NCBI GenBank assembly: GCA_964513565.1 | Contig: CAZENE010000012.1 | Coordinates: 1-64,000, forward strand | Source: Delta-02 sp964513565 | Lineage (GTDB): Bacteria > Desulfobacterota > Syntrophorhabdia > Syntrophorhabdales > Syntrophorhabdaceae | Reading direction: 5' to 3' | DNA length: 64,000 nucleotides | In this document: positions 1 through 9,750 of the stretch, one piece after another | How positions within the stretch are numbered: position 1 is the first letter of the stretch | How the letters are laid out: each line of letters starts with the position of its first letter | Made by a program: the position numbers and the translations under genes | Notes under the pieces: model-generated | The model's database searches: none | What the model was told of the DNA's origin: nothing | Seen by the model: the letters and a program-made list of their open reading frames with translations, nothing else

Positions 1-21
1 CCACCAAACTAGCAATCACTT

Positions 22-50
22 AGGCCATCTCCTCGATGGCCTGTTTTTTT
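22..50 (+). terminator. Rho-independent terminator of an upstream gene
   Basis: An 8-bp perfect stem AGGCCATC/GATGGCCT with a 5-nt loop is followed by G and seven T. The gene it terminates lies left of the window. Confidence 0.85.
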
Positions 51-172
51 GATGTGTCCTCCATAACTGTCCAGTATGTTTCCTAACCTCTCTATTGCCT
101 CTTTTCTCGGGTTCCTCTGTAGACATCACGTAGAATAAAATCTTGTGATGAGTATGAGAGCAAGAAAGTGGT

Positions 173-201
173 TTGCACAGATAACACGATTCTTGTATAC
201 T
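173..201 (+). promoter_or_regulatory. Sigma-70-type promoter of the hybrid histidine kinase
   Basis: TTGCAC (173-178), a 17-bp spacer and TATACT (196-201) match the vegetative consensus well. Transcription would start near 208, leaving a leader of only about 14 nt before the ATG at 222, and no clear Shine-Dalgarno sequence is visible there. Confidence 0.6.
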
Positions 202-221
202 GAAAGATTCGGTTCGGTCGA

Positions 222-2681
222 ATGAAAAACGGTAACGTCAGGACGAAAGAAGAATTATTGCAGGAGATCGCAGGTCTGCACCAGCGTGTTAAGGACCTGG
301 AGGAGGCATCCCTGGGTAATTACGATCAAGTATTGGGTATCGACAATAAGCTGGTCGGCAATTCTTTTCTGGAAACTCTCTTACGCCATTCCCCCATCGG
401 CATCGCTTTTTTGGATCGAGATCTAAGGTATATGCTCGTCAATGACAAACTCGGGGAGACAAGCGGCATTTCCCCCTCCGAGCATATCGGCAAGCGAGTT
501 GAAGAAATTCTTCCCACATTGGCGGTTCAGGCTCAGAATGTTGTTTCGCGGATCTTAGAAACCGGCAAGCCTCTTGAAAATTTCGAAGTTAGCGGAGAAA
601 TCCCCTCAAACTCTGGAAAAACAATATATTGGACGGAGAGCTGGTATCCCGTGCATGACGCGTCACGTGAAATAGTTGGCTTTTGGGTTCTGATGTCGGA
701 GACCACGAAGCAGAAAAAGACTCAACATCGGGCAGAACTTCTGGCTTCCTTTCCCCTGTTAAATCCCAGCCCCGTTTTGGAAATAAACTTATTCGGGCAA
801 GTGATTTTTGCCAATCCGGCGGCTGAAAAAGTGTTAGTTGGTTTAGGTTTGAATAAGGATGACCAAACCCGTTTTCTTCCGGAGGACATCATCGACCTGA
901 TCAACAATTGGGACAGGAAGACTCAAATAACGTTCGATAGAGAGGTTACTGTCGAGGACACTATCTTTGCGGAGCGGATCACACTGAGTCCTGAATTTCA
1001 AGTGGCACGCATATATGCTGTCGATGTCACCCAACGCAAGCGTGTGGAAGAAGAACTTCGTGAAAGCGAAAAACGATACCGGATCATGGGAGAAACAGTT
1101 CCCTATGGAGTCTGGTTATGCGGGCCTGACGGGGGTGCACGATATTTCAGTCAATCATTCCTCGATCTTCTTGAAATGACGCAGGGAGAACAACAGGAGT
1201 TTGGTTGGACGCACAGATTGCCCCCTGAGGATGTCGAGCCGATGATGAAAAAATGGCTTCAGTGCATCGAGACCGGAGAACCCTGGGATAGTGAACTCCG
1301 GGTTCTCGGCCCTGATGGGAAATATCACACTGTCTTGACCAGGGGGCTTCCGGTCAGAAATGAAAACGGTGAAATTACCCGTTGGGTAGGAATTAATCTG
1401 GATATTGATGAACGGAAGCGCCTGGAACAGGAGCTTCTCAAGTCGCGCGACGAACTGGAATTTCGGGTACAGGAGAGGACCGAAGAACTTCAGGCGATCA
1501 CTGCCGAGTTATTGAAAGAGGCCCAGGAACGGCAGAAGGTTGAGGAACAACTTCGCCAGGCGCATAAAATGGAGGCGATCGGCACCCTGGCGGGGGGCAT
1601 CGCGCATGATTTCAATAATATTCTCGCAGCTATAATCGGTTTTACGGAAATATCTGTTGAGGATGTGTCCGACAATCCAATTGTCGAAAACAACCTTCGG
1701 AATGTTATAAAGTCAGCGACACGAGCGAAGGAACTGGTGAAAAAGATTCTTGCTTTTTCGCGTAAGACCGGTCACAAAAGATCTCCCGTGTCATTGTCAC
1801 CGATCTTCGAAGAGAGTGTCCAGCTTCTGCGTGCTTCGATTCCGGCCAACGTTGAGTTGAAGCTGTCTCTTAGGGCGACGACAGATATTGTTGTCGCAGC
1901 ACCCGTGGAAATTCAGCAGATTATCATGAATCTAACTACAAACGCCTACCTTGCAATGCCTGATCAAGGAGGAACCGTCGAGATCGTTCTTGCCGATATT
2001 GATTTCGATCCGGGTCCATCCATGTTCGATGAAACATCGAGGGAATATGTTCAGATCATTGTGAAGGACACAGGCGCTGGCATGACTCCTGACGTGATGA
2101 GGAGAATATTTGAACCGTTCTATACAACCCGTGAACCCGGTGTAGGTACCGGTATGGGGCTTGCGGTTGTATATGGGATCGTTAAAGATCTCCGGGGAGC
2201 GATTACTGTGGAAAGTGAACCTGGATCCGGTTCTACATTTCGGGTATTGATTCCAAAAGGCATTCCGACTGCTTCAGAGCCGGAGACCCAGGAGACCCAA
2301 TCGGTCGGAGGGAAAGAAAGGATCCTCTTTGTAGATGATGAGGTGTTCCTTACCGAATTGGGCACGGCAACACTTGAGAAACTGGGTTATAGTGTCACCG
2401 GAGTGATGGATAGCCGCGAGGCGCTGAGGATCTTTTCGGAAAACCCTTCAGGTTTTGACCTGGTGATCACCGATCAAGCCATGCCATCGATGACGGGAAA
2501 TCGGCTGGTGGAAGAACTTTTCAAGATAAGAGCCGACATTCCCATAATTCTCTGTACAGGCCACAGCGCAACTGTTTCGGCCGAAATGGCGAAAGAAATG
2601 GGAATCAAGGCTTACTTGCTGAAACCGGTAGGCATGCGGGAGATGGCCAGAACTGTAAGGACAGTGCTCGATAATCCATAA
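222..2681 (+). CDS. Hybrid sensor histidine kinase: three PAS domains, HisKA, HATPase, receiver
   Basis: Soluble-looking two-component hybrid kinase of 819 residues with no membrane segment. In order: short N-terminal coil, PAS 1 (about 48-165), a more degenerate PAS 2 (about 170-275), PAS 3 (about 283-395), coiled coil, HisKA with phospho-acceptor His462 in GIAHDFNNIL, HATPase with an N-box (IIMNLTTNAY) and G boxes DTGAGM and GVGTGMGL, and a C-terminal receiver (about 695-815) with Asp751 in VITDQAMP. It would sense a cytoplasmic ligand or redox signal and autophosphorylate. No response regulator lies next to it, so its output partner is unknown. A sigma-70-like promoter lies directly upstream. 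The signal cannot be told from sequence. Confidence 0.93.
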   Translation: MKNGNVRTKEELLQEIAGLHQRVKDLEEASLGNYDQVLGIDNKLVGNSFLETLLRHSPIGIAFLDRDLRYMLVNDKLGETSGISPSEHIGKRVEEILPTLAVQAQNVVSRILETGKPLENFEVSGEIPSNSGKTIYWTESWYPVHDASREIVGFWVLMSETTKQKKTQHRAELLASFPLLNPSPVLEINLFGQVIFANPAAEKVLVGLGLNKDDQTRFLPEDIIDLINNWDRKTQITFDREVTVEDTIFAERITLSPEFQVARIYAVDVTQRKRVEEELRESEKRYRIMGETVPYGVWLCGPDGGARYFSQSFLDLLEMTQGEQQEFGWTHRLPPEDVEPMMKKWLQCIETGEPWDSELRVLGPDGKYHTVLTRGLPVRNENGEITRWVGINLDIDERKRLEQELLKSRDELEFRVQERTEELQAITAELLKEAQERQKVEEQLRQAHKMEAIGTLAGGIAHDFNNILAAIIGFTEISVEDVSDNPIVENNLRNVIKSATRAKELVKKILAFSRKTGHKRSPVSLSPIFEESVQLLRASIPANVELKLSLRATTDIVVAAPVEIQQIIMNLTTNAYLAMPDQGGTVEIVLADIDFDPGPSMFDETSREYVQIIVKDTGAGMTPDVMRRIFEPFYTTREPGVGTGMGLAVVYGIVKDLRGAITVESEPGSGSTFRVLIPKGIPTASEPETQETQSVGGKERILFVDDEVFLTELGTATLEKLGYSVTGVMDSREALRIFSENPSGFDLVITDQAMPSMTGNRLVEELFKIRADIPIILCTGHSATVSAEMAKEMGIKAYLLKPVGMREMARTVRTVLDNP

Positions 2682-2900
2682 AACTTGTAATTGATCGTAG
2701 GGTTGATTGGTTTTAATCCATGGCTGCCTGAAACGGTAGAGGCGAAAGTAACGCGACCCCTGGTTACAAATCTATTCTCCGATCAATGCCTCAATCGCCT
2801 CGGTCAATTAACACTTTAACGATTATGGAAATCCTGCCTGTATGGGGTCGGTGTCCCGTCGTTTTTTATTGCATATTCGCAAGGGCTAGAGAGAATACAG

Positions 2901-3697
2901 GTGGCAACGAGGTTGTATGAAGAACATAAAGTCGTTGCTGGAGCGCTGTCGGTTTCGATTACGTTGGCAATTGCGCTGTGCATCCTGCCAGGGGCGGCCT
3001 TTGCCGGCCAGGCTGCCGATGTCTGGATACAGGCACCTATGGGTTGGGAGGACAGGAAAAGCGGACTTGGCCATGATCTCATCAAGCAGGTGATCGCTCC
3101 CCAGGGCGTCGCCGTGATTGAGGTGTACGCTGGCCGGGGCGAAAATCCGGGTCTTCAGAAGATTGCCGACGGAATGGAACAGGGAATGCTTGCGCGGGGC
3201 GACATATCTACAAAACCGTCTGTCCGAGAGCAGGCGGACCACTCAGGACGGTCGTGATGCCATCTTTCGTGAATACTCCGGGCTTTACAAGGGTACTTCA
3301 TTGTGGGCTATCGCCGCTTATACCTTTGGCAATGATGCGGCCATTGCCACTTTCGGTTTCTATGACGAGAACGCAGGGTCCCAGTCGGGATCTGATCTTG
3401 AGGAGCATCGGCAGCATCAGGTTCGCATCGCCAGTCGCCGTTCAGCCGGCAGTGTTGCTTCCTGGCCCTGCTTCGGCTCCTGCACAGGCGTCGATACTCA
3501 AGAACTCGGTCAGGAAGATCTCGGGCAACATGGCGGCAGGCTGGGGTCTTGCTCACGGCTCCATGAATACGGCCAGGCCCGGCGACAACGGCGTGTGGGA
3601 ACTCTCATCGAAGGTTCCCGTGAATCTTCATTTCAGAGATCCTCACAACAAAGGGAGACAACAGTACCATGTTGTCATTTCGGAAAAGAAGACATAA
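2901..3697 (+). pseudogene. Frameshifted secreted-protein gene (DcrB/PsbP-like N-terminal half)
   Basis: A continuous-looking protein is spread over three frames. An N-terminal part with signal peptide (ALCILPGAAFAG) lies in the 2901 frame. The middle (ATYLQNRLSESRRTTQDGRD onward) is in the 3118 frame from about 3205. The C-terminal part (SILKNSVRKISGN onward) is in the 3254 frame from about 3375 to the stop at 3697. A better ribosome site and start (GAGG, ATG at 2917, MKNIKSLL) sits in yet another frame, suggesting one more shift. The fold resembles small DcrB/PsbP-like secreted proteins; this is an inference. The following 260 bases (3698-3961) keep a further open stretch (GTG at 3716, VADLQPGEYSIRV) that may be another remnant. 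No other gene in the window shows such damage, so true decay is likelier than poor sequence, though assembly error cannot be excluded. Confidence 0.6.
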
Positions 3698-3961
3698 TCA
3701 TACCGTTAAGGACATGTGGCCGATCTCCAACCAGGAGAATACAGCATCAGGGTATGTCCTTTGACCGGATACAATACGCAGGCTGGAGGTGTGACTGGAA
3801 CAAGTGACTCGGCGTATATGGTTGCAAACCCTGCTGCGGCAAAAAGGCGATCGAGAGGAAATAAAAATGGTTTTCTTGAAATTATAGAGACACCAGTATT
3901 TTCAGGGCCTTGCAGGTCTATCCGCATTGCAAAGCGGGCAGTTATTGATTAGAATTGAAAT

Positions 3962-4252
3962 ATGATATGGAAGGGGTCAATATCCAGCGGCTCGTCGAGT
4001 GTGCGGTTAATTATTGTGCTTATAGGGCTCGTGTTAACGGCATCCTGCGTGTCTATCGATTGCGATTACGATACCCGGCTTCGTCCCGACCCTATCTCCA
4101 TCTCCGCGAAGGAAGGCGTTTTTTACGGGCAGAATTATGAAGCGTGTTTTATAATGAATGGCGTTATATTCAAAGAGTACATACCGGAATGCGCCTATAA
4201 GTATTATTACGACAGGCACGTCCGGCGTGAGGCGGGGGGTATGCGGCCTTAG
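3962..4252 (+). CDS. Small putative lipoprotein of unknown function
   Basis: 96 residues. A short basic N-terminus is followed by a hydrophobic stretch (VRLIIVLIGLVLTASC) ending in a lipobox LTASC, so it is probably a lipid-anchored protein exported by Sec. The mature part is short, tyrosine-rich and holds three more cysteines; no family is recognised. The start lacks a good ribosome binding site. The gene ends overlapping by four bases the stop of the convergent MFS gene. It lies just after a decayed gene, so it could itself be a remnant. Confidence 0.5.
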   Translation: MIWKGSISSGSSSVRLIIVLIGLVLTASCVSIDCDYDTRLRPDPISISAKEGVFYGQNYEACFIMNGVIFKEYIPECAYKYYYDRHVRREAGGMRP

Positions 4253-5700
4253 TCATCCTGTGACCGGTCGATGCTGAATGCGGTCTTACCGCTCTTTTCC
4301 GCTCGAGACAACAACGAAAGGATCAGGACCGCCACACTCAAAATGAATATTATCAAAACCACTTCCCTGAAAGCTGGAGATACAGACCGCTTTATCAATT
4401 GGACTCCTTCGATGCCCCTTGACCTCAGAGTATCGCCATGAATGGCCTGCCTCACAGAAAAAACCAAACCGGTCAGGGCCATACCTATAGACAAAGATAC
4501 CTGCCGGCTTGTTCCGATCAGCGCCGAGACTGAACCGAAATGCGCCGGTTCGACAGATCCCATGATAGTGCTATTGTTGGGCGGCTGAAATACTCCGACA
4601 CCAAGACCGAGAAGGGCAAGAACGAACACGATAAACAGGATGCCCGTATGCAGGGTGAACCGGGACATTAAGAAAAACGAGGCTGCGATCATGCCCGCAC
4701 CCGCTATGGAAGGCCACCGCGGACCGAACCGGTCCGAAAACTGGCCGCTGAACGGGCTTGCGATCATAGTCGCCACGGGAATGACTGCCAGTATGAGGCC
4801 CGAGTCGGAGGCCGTCAGTTCGATGGCATCCATAAGGAAGAACGGCAGTATGATGCTGTACAGGGGCGCGGTCAGAAAAAAGACGAACAGGCCTGCCATT
4901 GCAAAAGAGAAGGTATGGTTTCTAAACAATCCCAGATCGACTATGGGATCCTTCGTGCGGCTTTCTATTATCAGGAACAGGCATAAGATCAAAACCGCGG
5001 CACCTAAAAGAATGATGACTACGGGGGATGCAAGTCCGTATCTTTTGACCTGTCCCATCCCGAGAAGGAGACAGAGAAGACCGACAAAGCTTGTGACCGT
5101 CCCGGATATGTCAAGGCTCACTTTTTCCTGCCTGGCCCTGTCTTCTTCGAGCAGGAAAAAGGCGAGGAGAAAGGCAAGAACACCCACCGGGATCCGCATA
5201 TAAAAAATGGCCCGCCAGCCGAGCCAGTCCAAGAGAAATCCTCCGGCCACCGGGCCGATTATGAAGCCCAGCGAAACGGCTATGCCGAGCATTCCAAGTC
5301 CCTTTCCCATTTCTCTGGGAGGAAAAGCTTCCGTGACGATAGCCGTGCTGCACCCGACCGACATGGCCGCCCCAACGGCCTGGATGATCCTGAAAATAAC
5401 GATCTGCGGGACATTCTTGGAGATGCTGCAAGCCGCCATGCCGATGGTGAATATCGCGATGCCTGCGGTGTAGATCCTTTTCCTGCCGATCGAATCGCTC
5501 AATTTTCCAAAGGCGAGCATCATGCCGCTGCTTACGAGGATGTAGGCAACGGTTACCCACATGACAGTCGCGAGGTCGGTACGAAATACGCGGGTCAATT
5601 GGGGGAAAGCGATATTGATGACACTGGCATCAAGGGTGGCCAACATCGTTCCCAGGGCTACCGTGAGCAATGCTTTCCATTTATATGGCAAATGTCTCAC
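4249..5700 (-). CDS. MFS transporter, DHA2 (EmrB/QacA) drug-exporter family
   Basis: 483-residue inner-membrane protein, the length usual for 14-helix DHA2 proton antiporters. It starts with MRHLPYKWKALLTVALGTML, followed by the DHA2-type LDASVINIAFPQL segment. It has the loop motif GKLSDSIGRKR (MFS motif A) and the GWRAIFYMRIPVG segment after helix 6. The C-terminus is a short basic tail. Family members export lipophilic drugs or metabolites; the substrate here is unknown. No periplasmic adaptor (EmrA) or outer-membrane channel gene is adjacent, so it may act alone. It is convergent with the lipoprotein gene on the other strand. Confidence 0.93.
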   Translation of the reverse strand: MRHLPYKWKALLTVALGTMLATLDASVINIAFPQLTRVFRTDLATVMWVTVAYILVSSGMMLAFGKLSDSIGRKRIYTAGIAIFTIGMAACSISKNVPQIVIFRIIQAVGAAMSVGCSTAIVTEAFPPREMGKGLGMLGIAVSLGFIIGPVAGGFLLDWLGWRAIFYMRIPVGVLAFLLAFFLLEEDRARQEKVSLDISGTVTSFVGLLCLLLGMGQVKRYGLASPVVIILLGAAVLILCLFLIIESRTKDPIVDLGLFRNHTFSFAMAGLFVFFLTAPLYSIILPFFLMDAIELTASDSGLILAVIPVATMIASPFSGQFSDRFGPRWPSIAGAGMIAASFFLMSRFTLHTGILFIVFVLALLGLGVGVFQPPNNSTIMGSVEPAHFGSVSALIGTSRQVSLSIGMALTGLVFSVRQAIHGDTLRSRGIEGVQLIKRSVSPAFREVVLIIFILSVAVLILSLLSRAEKSGKTAFSIDRSQDD

Positions 5701-5849
5701 CTCGGAACGGTCCGGAAATAAAGAACATGATCAGGGATGATCGATCTCGCTGCCCAATAGTTTTGATTTGATTCAAAATAAACAATCCCCGGAATTATGG
5801 CAATGCTTCTCTCGGATGAGTTTATCGACCTCTCAGCCAGTCAAGACCC

Positions 5850-5978
5850 TCAGCGTGATCCGGTAAATATAGCAATGTTGTCGTACCCGTAATTGCGCAA
5901 GTCGTGGTTTTGAAATTCGGCAATATCCCTGTCTTCGACCTCAATGAATGCCGCGGTAAATACCTGGCGATACATCAT
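5850..5978 (-). CDS. Possible small protein (42 residues) downstream of the VWA gene
   Basis: A short open frame starts at tandem ATGs (MMYRQVFTAAFIEVEDRD...), begins 16 bases after the VWA stop and has the same strand and similar codon choice. It ends in a TGA at 5850. A GTG directly before would add one residue. The ribosome site is poor (AGGTGA about 13-16 bases away), which weakens the case. It could be translationally coupled to the VWA gene. No family recognised. The remaining DNA to 5701 shows nothing clear. Confidence 0.33.
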   Translation of the reverse strand: MMYRQVFTAAFIEVEDRDIAEFQNHDLRNYGYDNIAIFTGSR

Positions 5979-5994
5979 CACAATCTTAGAAATA

Positions 5995-7260
5995 TCACCT
6001 GCGTCCCGTTTTTCTCAGCGCCTTTTGCAAATAGTCCTGGATAACGACTCGTCCCAGGTCGCCGGGCTTCACAAAAAAGACCCTTCCTGCGTTTCTTTTA
6101 GCAAGGGCGCAGGCGAGGTCGCCCGTGTTTCTCCTTTCGTCCAGCATGATAATATTCACGGTGATGTTTTTCAGGCTGCATCGGCGGGCCTCCTCGAGAA
6201 CTCCCGGTACCGCGCGATCAAAACCCACGTATTTGCCGTCTTGAGTGTTCGGGGCCATGTCGGTTATCAGGTAGACCTGTTTATCCCCGTGAAATGAGCG
6301 GGTGTCCATCCTGAATTTCTTGAGCGCCGCCGCTATGTCGGTTATTGTACCGGAGAAACTGTGATCAAGTATCTTCCAGCAGGGAATTTCCTGCACGGTG
6401 CTGGAAAAAACGTATATCTTCAGGATGTCGCCCCCCGTTCGTTCTGCCAGTTCGGAAAGGGCAAGACAGACATCCCGGGCTGCCTTCAGTTTTTCTCCTG
6501 TCATGCTTCCGCTGGCATCGATCATAAGTCCGCTTGCCATGCGGGACGCGGTTATGGTTTCCCGGATGTGGATGTCCGCTTCGGTGAATTTGACAGGGAC
6601 TGCATGGTTTTTCTCAAGCGCAGACAGGAGTGTCGCCTGTATGTCTATCCGCGAGAATGCATCCCCGAACTCGTATCTCCGCACCGTGAACCCCTCGATC
6701 ATGCCAAAACCCTCGTTCCCCGTAGGGTTTATCCCCGGGAGAACGGGGCTTGCATTCTCAAGTACCGTTTTCAGTATATGGCGGGCGAGGCGGCGAAAGC
6801 CTTTCGGGGTCAGCCGGTATCTTCCCGCGAGCATTTCAATAAGACCTGCATTTATGAACGTGTCCAGGGCGTTGACGACATCTTTCTCCTCGACCACGCT
6901 GCGGGACATATCCCCCTGGGCCACGCGTTCTTCCAGCACGTGACGTGAACCGCTATTGAGATAACCGTCCAGAAGTTTTAGGATGTCGCCGCCATTAGCC
7001 AGGGCATCGAGAACGTCATCAAAGAGATCATCGCGGATGCGCGAAAGCTTCGCCCGGTCGGCCCCGGAATCCCGCATGTTCTCCTGCCTGCGGCGGCGTG
7101 CGAATTCCCTGACATGCTCAGAAAACCCGTCTGCCTGGTGACTTGCTAAACTTGCGAGGGTGCTGAAATCTCTCACGGGCGTATGAGCCATATCATAAAG
7201 CGCCCGTTCGAGAGTATCGTTAGAGGGGGAGCACAGATTGCATTTATCGCGAGATCTCAT
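5995..7260 (-). CDS. VWA-domain protein, chelatase-D/CoxE-like partner of an AAA+ ATPase
   Basis: 421 residues, soluble. The N-terminus carries a CxxC pair (Cys7, Cys10), then a helical region. A von Willebrand A domain (about 240-400) has a complete MIDAS: DASGSM at 248-253, a Thr near 305 (SGTITDI) and Asp334 (ITDMAP). MIDAS proteins bind Mg2+ and contact a client or ATPase partner. It is cotranscribed and overlaps by four bases the upstream ChlI/MoxR-like ATPase gene. The pair resembles the D and I subunits of Mg/Co chelatases and the NorQ/NorD and CbbQ/CbbO remodelling pairs. No chelatase H/CobN large subunit is nearby, so metal insertion or enzyme activation of an unlinked client is the likely job. 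Confidence 0.85.
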   Translation of the reverse strand: MRSRDKCNLCSPSNDTLERALYDMAHTPVRDFSTLASLASHQADGFSEHVREFARRRRQENMRDSGADRAKLSRIRDDLFDDVLDALANGGDILKLLDGYLNSGSRHVLEERVAQGDMSRSVVEEKDVVNALDTFINAGLIEMLAGRYRLTPKGFRRLARHILKTVLENASPVLPGINPTGNEGFGMIEGFTVRRYEFGDAFSRIDIQATLLSALEKNHAVPVKFTEADIHIRETITASRMASGLMIDASGSMTGEKLKAARDVCLALSELAERTGGDILKIYVFSSTVQEIPCWKILDHSFSGTITDIAAALKKFRMDTRSFHGDKQVYLITDMAPNTQDGKYVGFDRAVPGVLEEARRCSLKNITVNIIMLDERRNTGDLACALAKRNAGRVFFVKPGDLGRVVIQDYLQKALRKTGRR

Positions 7261-8777
7261 AGAAGGCCCTTGACCCAGGAAACTTTCTGCGGGACGTAAA
7301 TATCCACTGCTTCGCGGGAAAGCATCCCGGAAACGATGAGAATATTTGCGATAAATTCTGCGCAGGCATTCATATACTGGTCACGGACATTTTTGTCATG
7401 GTCGGCGCAAGTCCTGATCGCCGGGTCGTCCGGATAAACATCTTGCGCTGCGGAAGCCCTTTCCAATTGTTCAATAATATCCCGGGTGGCAGGGGCATTC
7501 TGAGCTATCAGGCCCGGCCGAACATGACGGGGAAGGGCCATAATGCCGGCAAGCTCTGAAGCCGCCTGGTCCGATTTCCATGATAGCGATAATTCCTGCG
7601 CAATGGATATAAGGGCTGTCCGTAGAAGATCTGCGGATAATTCGTCCACCCTACGGAAAGTCTCAGCCGGGTCATCGATCTCGACCAGGTCATCCCGGAG
7701 GTTAACCCTGCCGCGTAAGGCCAGCCGGATGCCACATGCAGCATCCTCGATATTCGCCACCGCGGCGGCGCGCATATATGCGTTTGAATACGTATGGTCG
7801 AGCGCCCGCATGGTGCCCCGTATGCTCGAGCTTCGTTCAAGCCACCGGCAGGCCCTGCTTTGCCGGACGGACCGGTTGATGAGCTTGTAAAGCCACCACG
7901 GGGCGTACGCGCGGTGGTCCGCGGGAACTTCGGAGGGTATATCGAATTGAAGAGGTGTTTTCATATTCTCCGGGTTATGCAGCCCCCTGCCGTTCATCAT
8001 GATGCCAAGTTCGACGTCCTCTTCCGGCAGATCGAGGTATATCGTCTCGAGTCTGTCGATAAGCGGCCTCGGAACCTCGTTGACGTGCGCGAACCCCTCG
8101 GGGTTCCCCGTAGCGATCACGCAGAGATCAAGGGGATATTCCCATCCGTATTCTTCAAGAACTGTCATTTGCTCTTCCAGAATAGGATGAAGAAGGACCT
8201 GCACCCGTGTTCTTATCGCCGGCAATTCATCAATGAATAATAGACCCCTGTTGGCACGGAAAACCCCCGTTCCGGTGAAGGTCCGAGGGTCCCTGGGGCT
8301 CATCCCCGAGGCTATTGCCTGGATATCCTTGAGGCCCAGGAGTTTTGCCTCGTTGGTGTATTCGTTGCCCTGTATCCGGGAAAAACGCTCCGATCCCGTT
8401 ATCCACTCGATGCCGAACTCTTTTACCGGGTCCTTTAAAGCGCCGCAGCGCGGGCATAGCTTCTCTTGAGGCCAGAGAGGGTCGTCATTGTAGGGGCACC
8501 CTGCGATGCGCGGCACGGGCGGGAGAAGATCTATAATCGAACGGGCAAGCCTCGTTTTGCCTGTTCCTTCCTCTGAGACCAGGTAGGGGTGCGACCCGGA
8601 TAGCAGGGACCTTACAACATCGTCCTTTGCGTCTTTTCGTCCCTGTATAAGACCAATCACATCCTCGCCCCTTTTCATTCGTGCACGAATGGCGTATCTT
8701 AATTGTTGGAAGACCGACATCGGGCGGTAACGTTCCATTAAAGCGGCGGTTTCGTTATCTGGGAGAGTGAAGGCCAT
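7257..8777 (-). CDS. AAA+ ATPase, magnesium-chelatase ChlI / MoxR-like
   Basis: 506 residues. The AAA+ core has Walker A EGTGKT (about 70-75), Walker B LLFIDEL (about 179-185), sensor 1 ATGNPEG (about 222-228) and the RPLIDR segment typical of ChlI/BchI. An insert after Walker A holds cysteines (GCPYNDDP and CPRCG, residues 94, 108, 111) that could bind zinc, as in several ChlI-like proteins. The C-terminal 250 residues are helical. It starts an operon with the VWA gene (ATGA overlap), so the two likely form an ATP-driven remodelling or chelatase complex. The 48-bp gap to the divergent gene at 8826 must hold both promoters. Confidence 0.9.
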   Translation of the reverse strand: MAFTLPDNETAALMERYRPMSVFQQLRYAIRARMKRGEDVIGLIQGRKDAKDDVVRSLLSGSHPYLVSEEGTGKTRLARSIIDLLPPVPRIAGCPYNDDPLWPQEKLCPRCGALKDPVKEFGIEWITGSERFSRIQGNEYTNEAKLLGLKDIQAIASGMSPRDPRTFTGTGVFRANRGLLFIDELPAIRTRVQVLLHPILEEQMTVLEEYGWEYPLDLCVIATGNPEGFAHVNEVPRPLIDRLETIYLDLPEEDVELGIMMNGRGLHNPENMKTPLQFDIPSEVPADHRAYAPWWLYKLINRSVRQSRACRWLERSSSIRGTMRALDHTYSNAYMRAAAVANIEDAACGIRLALRGRVNLRDDLVEIDDPAETFRRVDELSADLLRTALISIAQELSLSWKSDQAASELAGIMALPRHVRPGLIAQNAPATRDIIEQLERASAAQDVYPDDPAIRTCADHDKNVRDQYMNACAEFIANILIVSGMLSREAVDIYVPQKVSWVKGLL

Positions 8778-8825
8778 AGGCGTGGAATATACTTATATCA
8801 TAACGGAAGACAGGCGGTTAATCAA

Positions 8826-9518
8826 ATGGTGAGCACATTCGAGATGCTTCTCTCCATGCCGGCTGTCCCCGCGATAATGAAAGCCCTCGTGGACCAACCG
8901 GGGGGTGTGCAGGAGTCTTCCCTCAGCTTCACCGGAGGCGGGCCTGACCGTTTGGAAGAGGCGCTGTCTGTGTTATCCCGGCATGGTTTTATCATAAGGC
9001 GCTCCGGACTCGTTCTTCTTACACCCGGCAAGGGCGCCCTGGATGTGGCACACAGGGTCGTTGCGGTTTTCCAGGAACTCCGGTCATTAACGGAGCTTTC
9101 CTTCATGATCCGCGGTATCCTTGGCGCGACGGAATACTTTGAATGCCTTGTTCACAAGGGAACGATGTTGTCTCTCCTTGCCGCAGAGAACATCACGGGA
9201 GAAATGGCCGAAAAGGTCCTTGCTGCCGAAGAAAAACAGGGATACATAGAAAAACTGGACATTGCATATCACGTGCGAGGGAATCTCAGAGAGAAATTTT
9301 TTCCGTTCATCCCCCGGCATCATTACGAGGATTTCGTATTCATGCATTCGCGGACCGGAACGGACGCCCGGGTTGTGCGGGAAGGTTATCTCTCAAGCCG
9401 CTATCCGGCTTCCCTGGCCGAGCAGGCACGACGGTACATGAAAGCCAATAAGCCTCACATCCTGGACAAGATCCGCGGTGAGGCATTCGATATCATATGG
9501 TGGTTCGACAGGTATTGA
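8826..9518 (+). CDS. Uncharacterised protein with a winged-helix-like N-terminus
   Basis: 230 residues, soluble, no recognised family. Residues 1-80 have the pattern of a winged helix: helices around FEMLLSMPAVPAIMKALVDQ, a recognition-like helix in RLEEALSVLSRHGFIIRRSG, then a strand pair. The rest is mixed helix with a C-terminal aromatic end (IIWWFDRY). It is transcribed divergently from the AAA+/VWA operon with only 48 bases between start codons, a layout common for regulators of their neighbours. That role is inference; it might equally be an enzyme of unknown type. Confidence 0.6.
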   Translation: MVSTFEMLLSMPAVPAIMKALVDQPGGVQESSLSFTGGGPDRLEEALSVLSRHGFIIRRSGLVLLTPGKGALDVAHRVVAVFQELRSLTELSFMIRGILGATEYFECLVHKGTMLSLLAAENITGEMAEKVLAAEEKQGYIEKLDIAYHVRGNLREKFFPFIPRHHYEDFVFMHSRTGTDARVVREGYLSSRYPASLAEQARRYMKANKPHILDKIRGEAFDIIWWFDRY

Positions 9519-9750
9519 AGAGCCCGGACGACGGGACCTTCCGGTCACAAGCGGGCAATCGCCCGATACACGAATTCCCTGAACCAATTTCTCCGGCGGA
9601 ATATTTTGGCTATACTCGATGCAGACCTTGAAACTTCCTGTAAAAGACCTAGGTTTTATTAAATGAGCTTTGAGGTGCCGGGTTCCCGAATAAGCGAGGA
9701 TTTGTGACTTTGAACAGCCGACTGTATGCTTCCGAGTACGAGGAGATGCA

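Noticed and set aside
4640..5203. 187-codon open frame opposite the MFS gene
   Set aside because: Antisense shadow of a clear membrane transporter; no ribosome site or family.
7794..8240. 148-codon plus-strand frame within the AAA+ gene
   Set aside because: Shadow of the ATPase; composition not protein-like.
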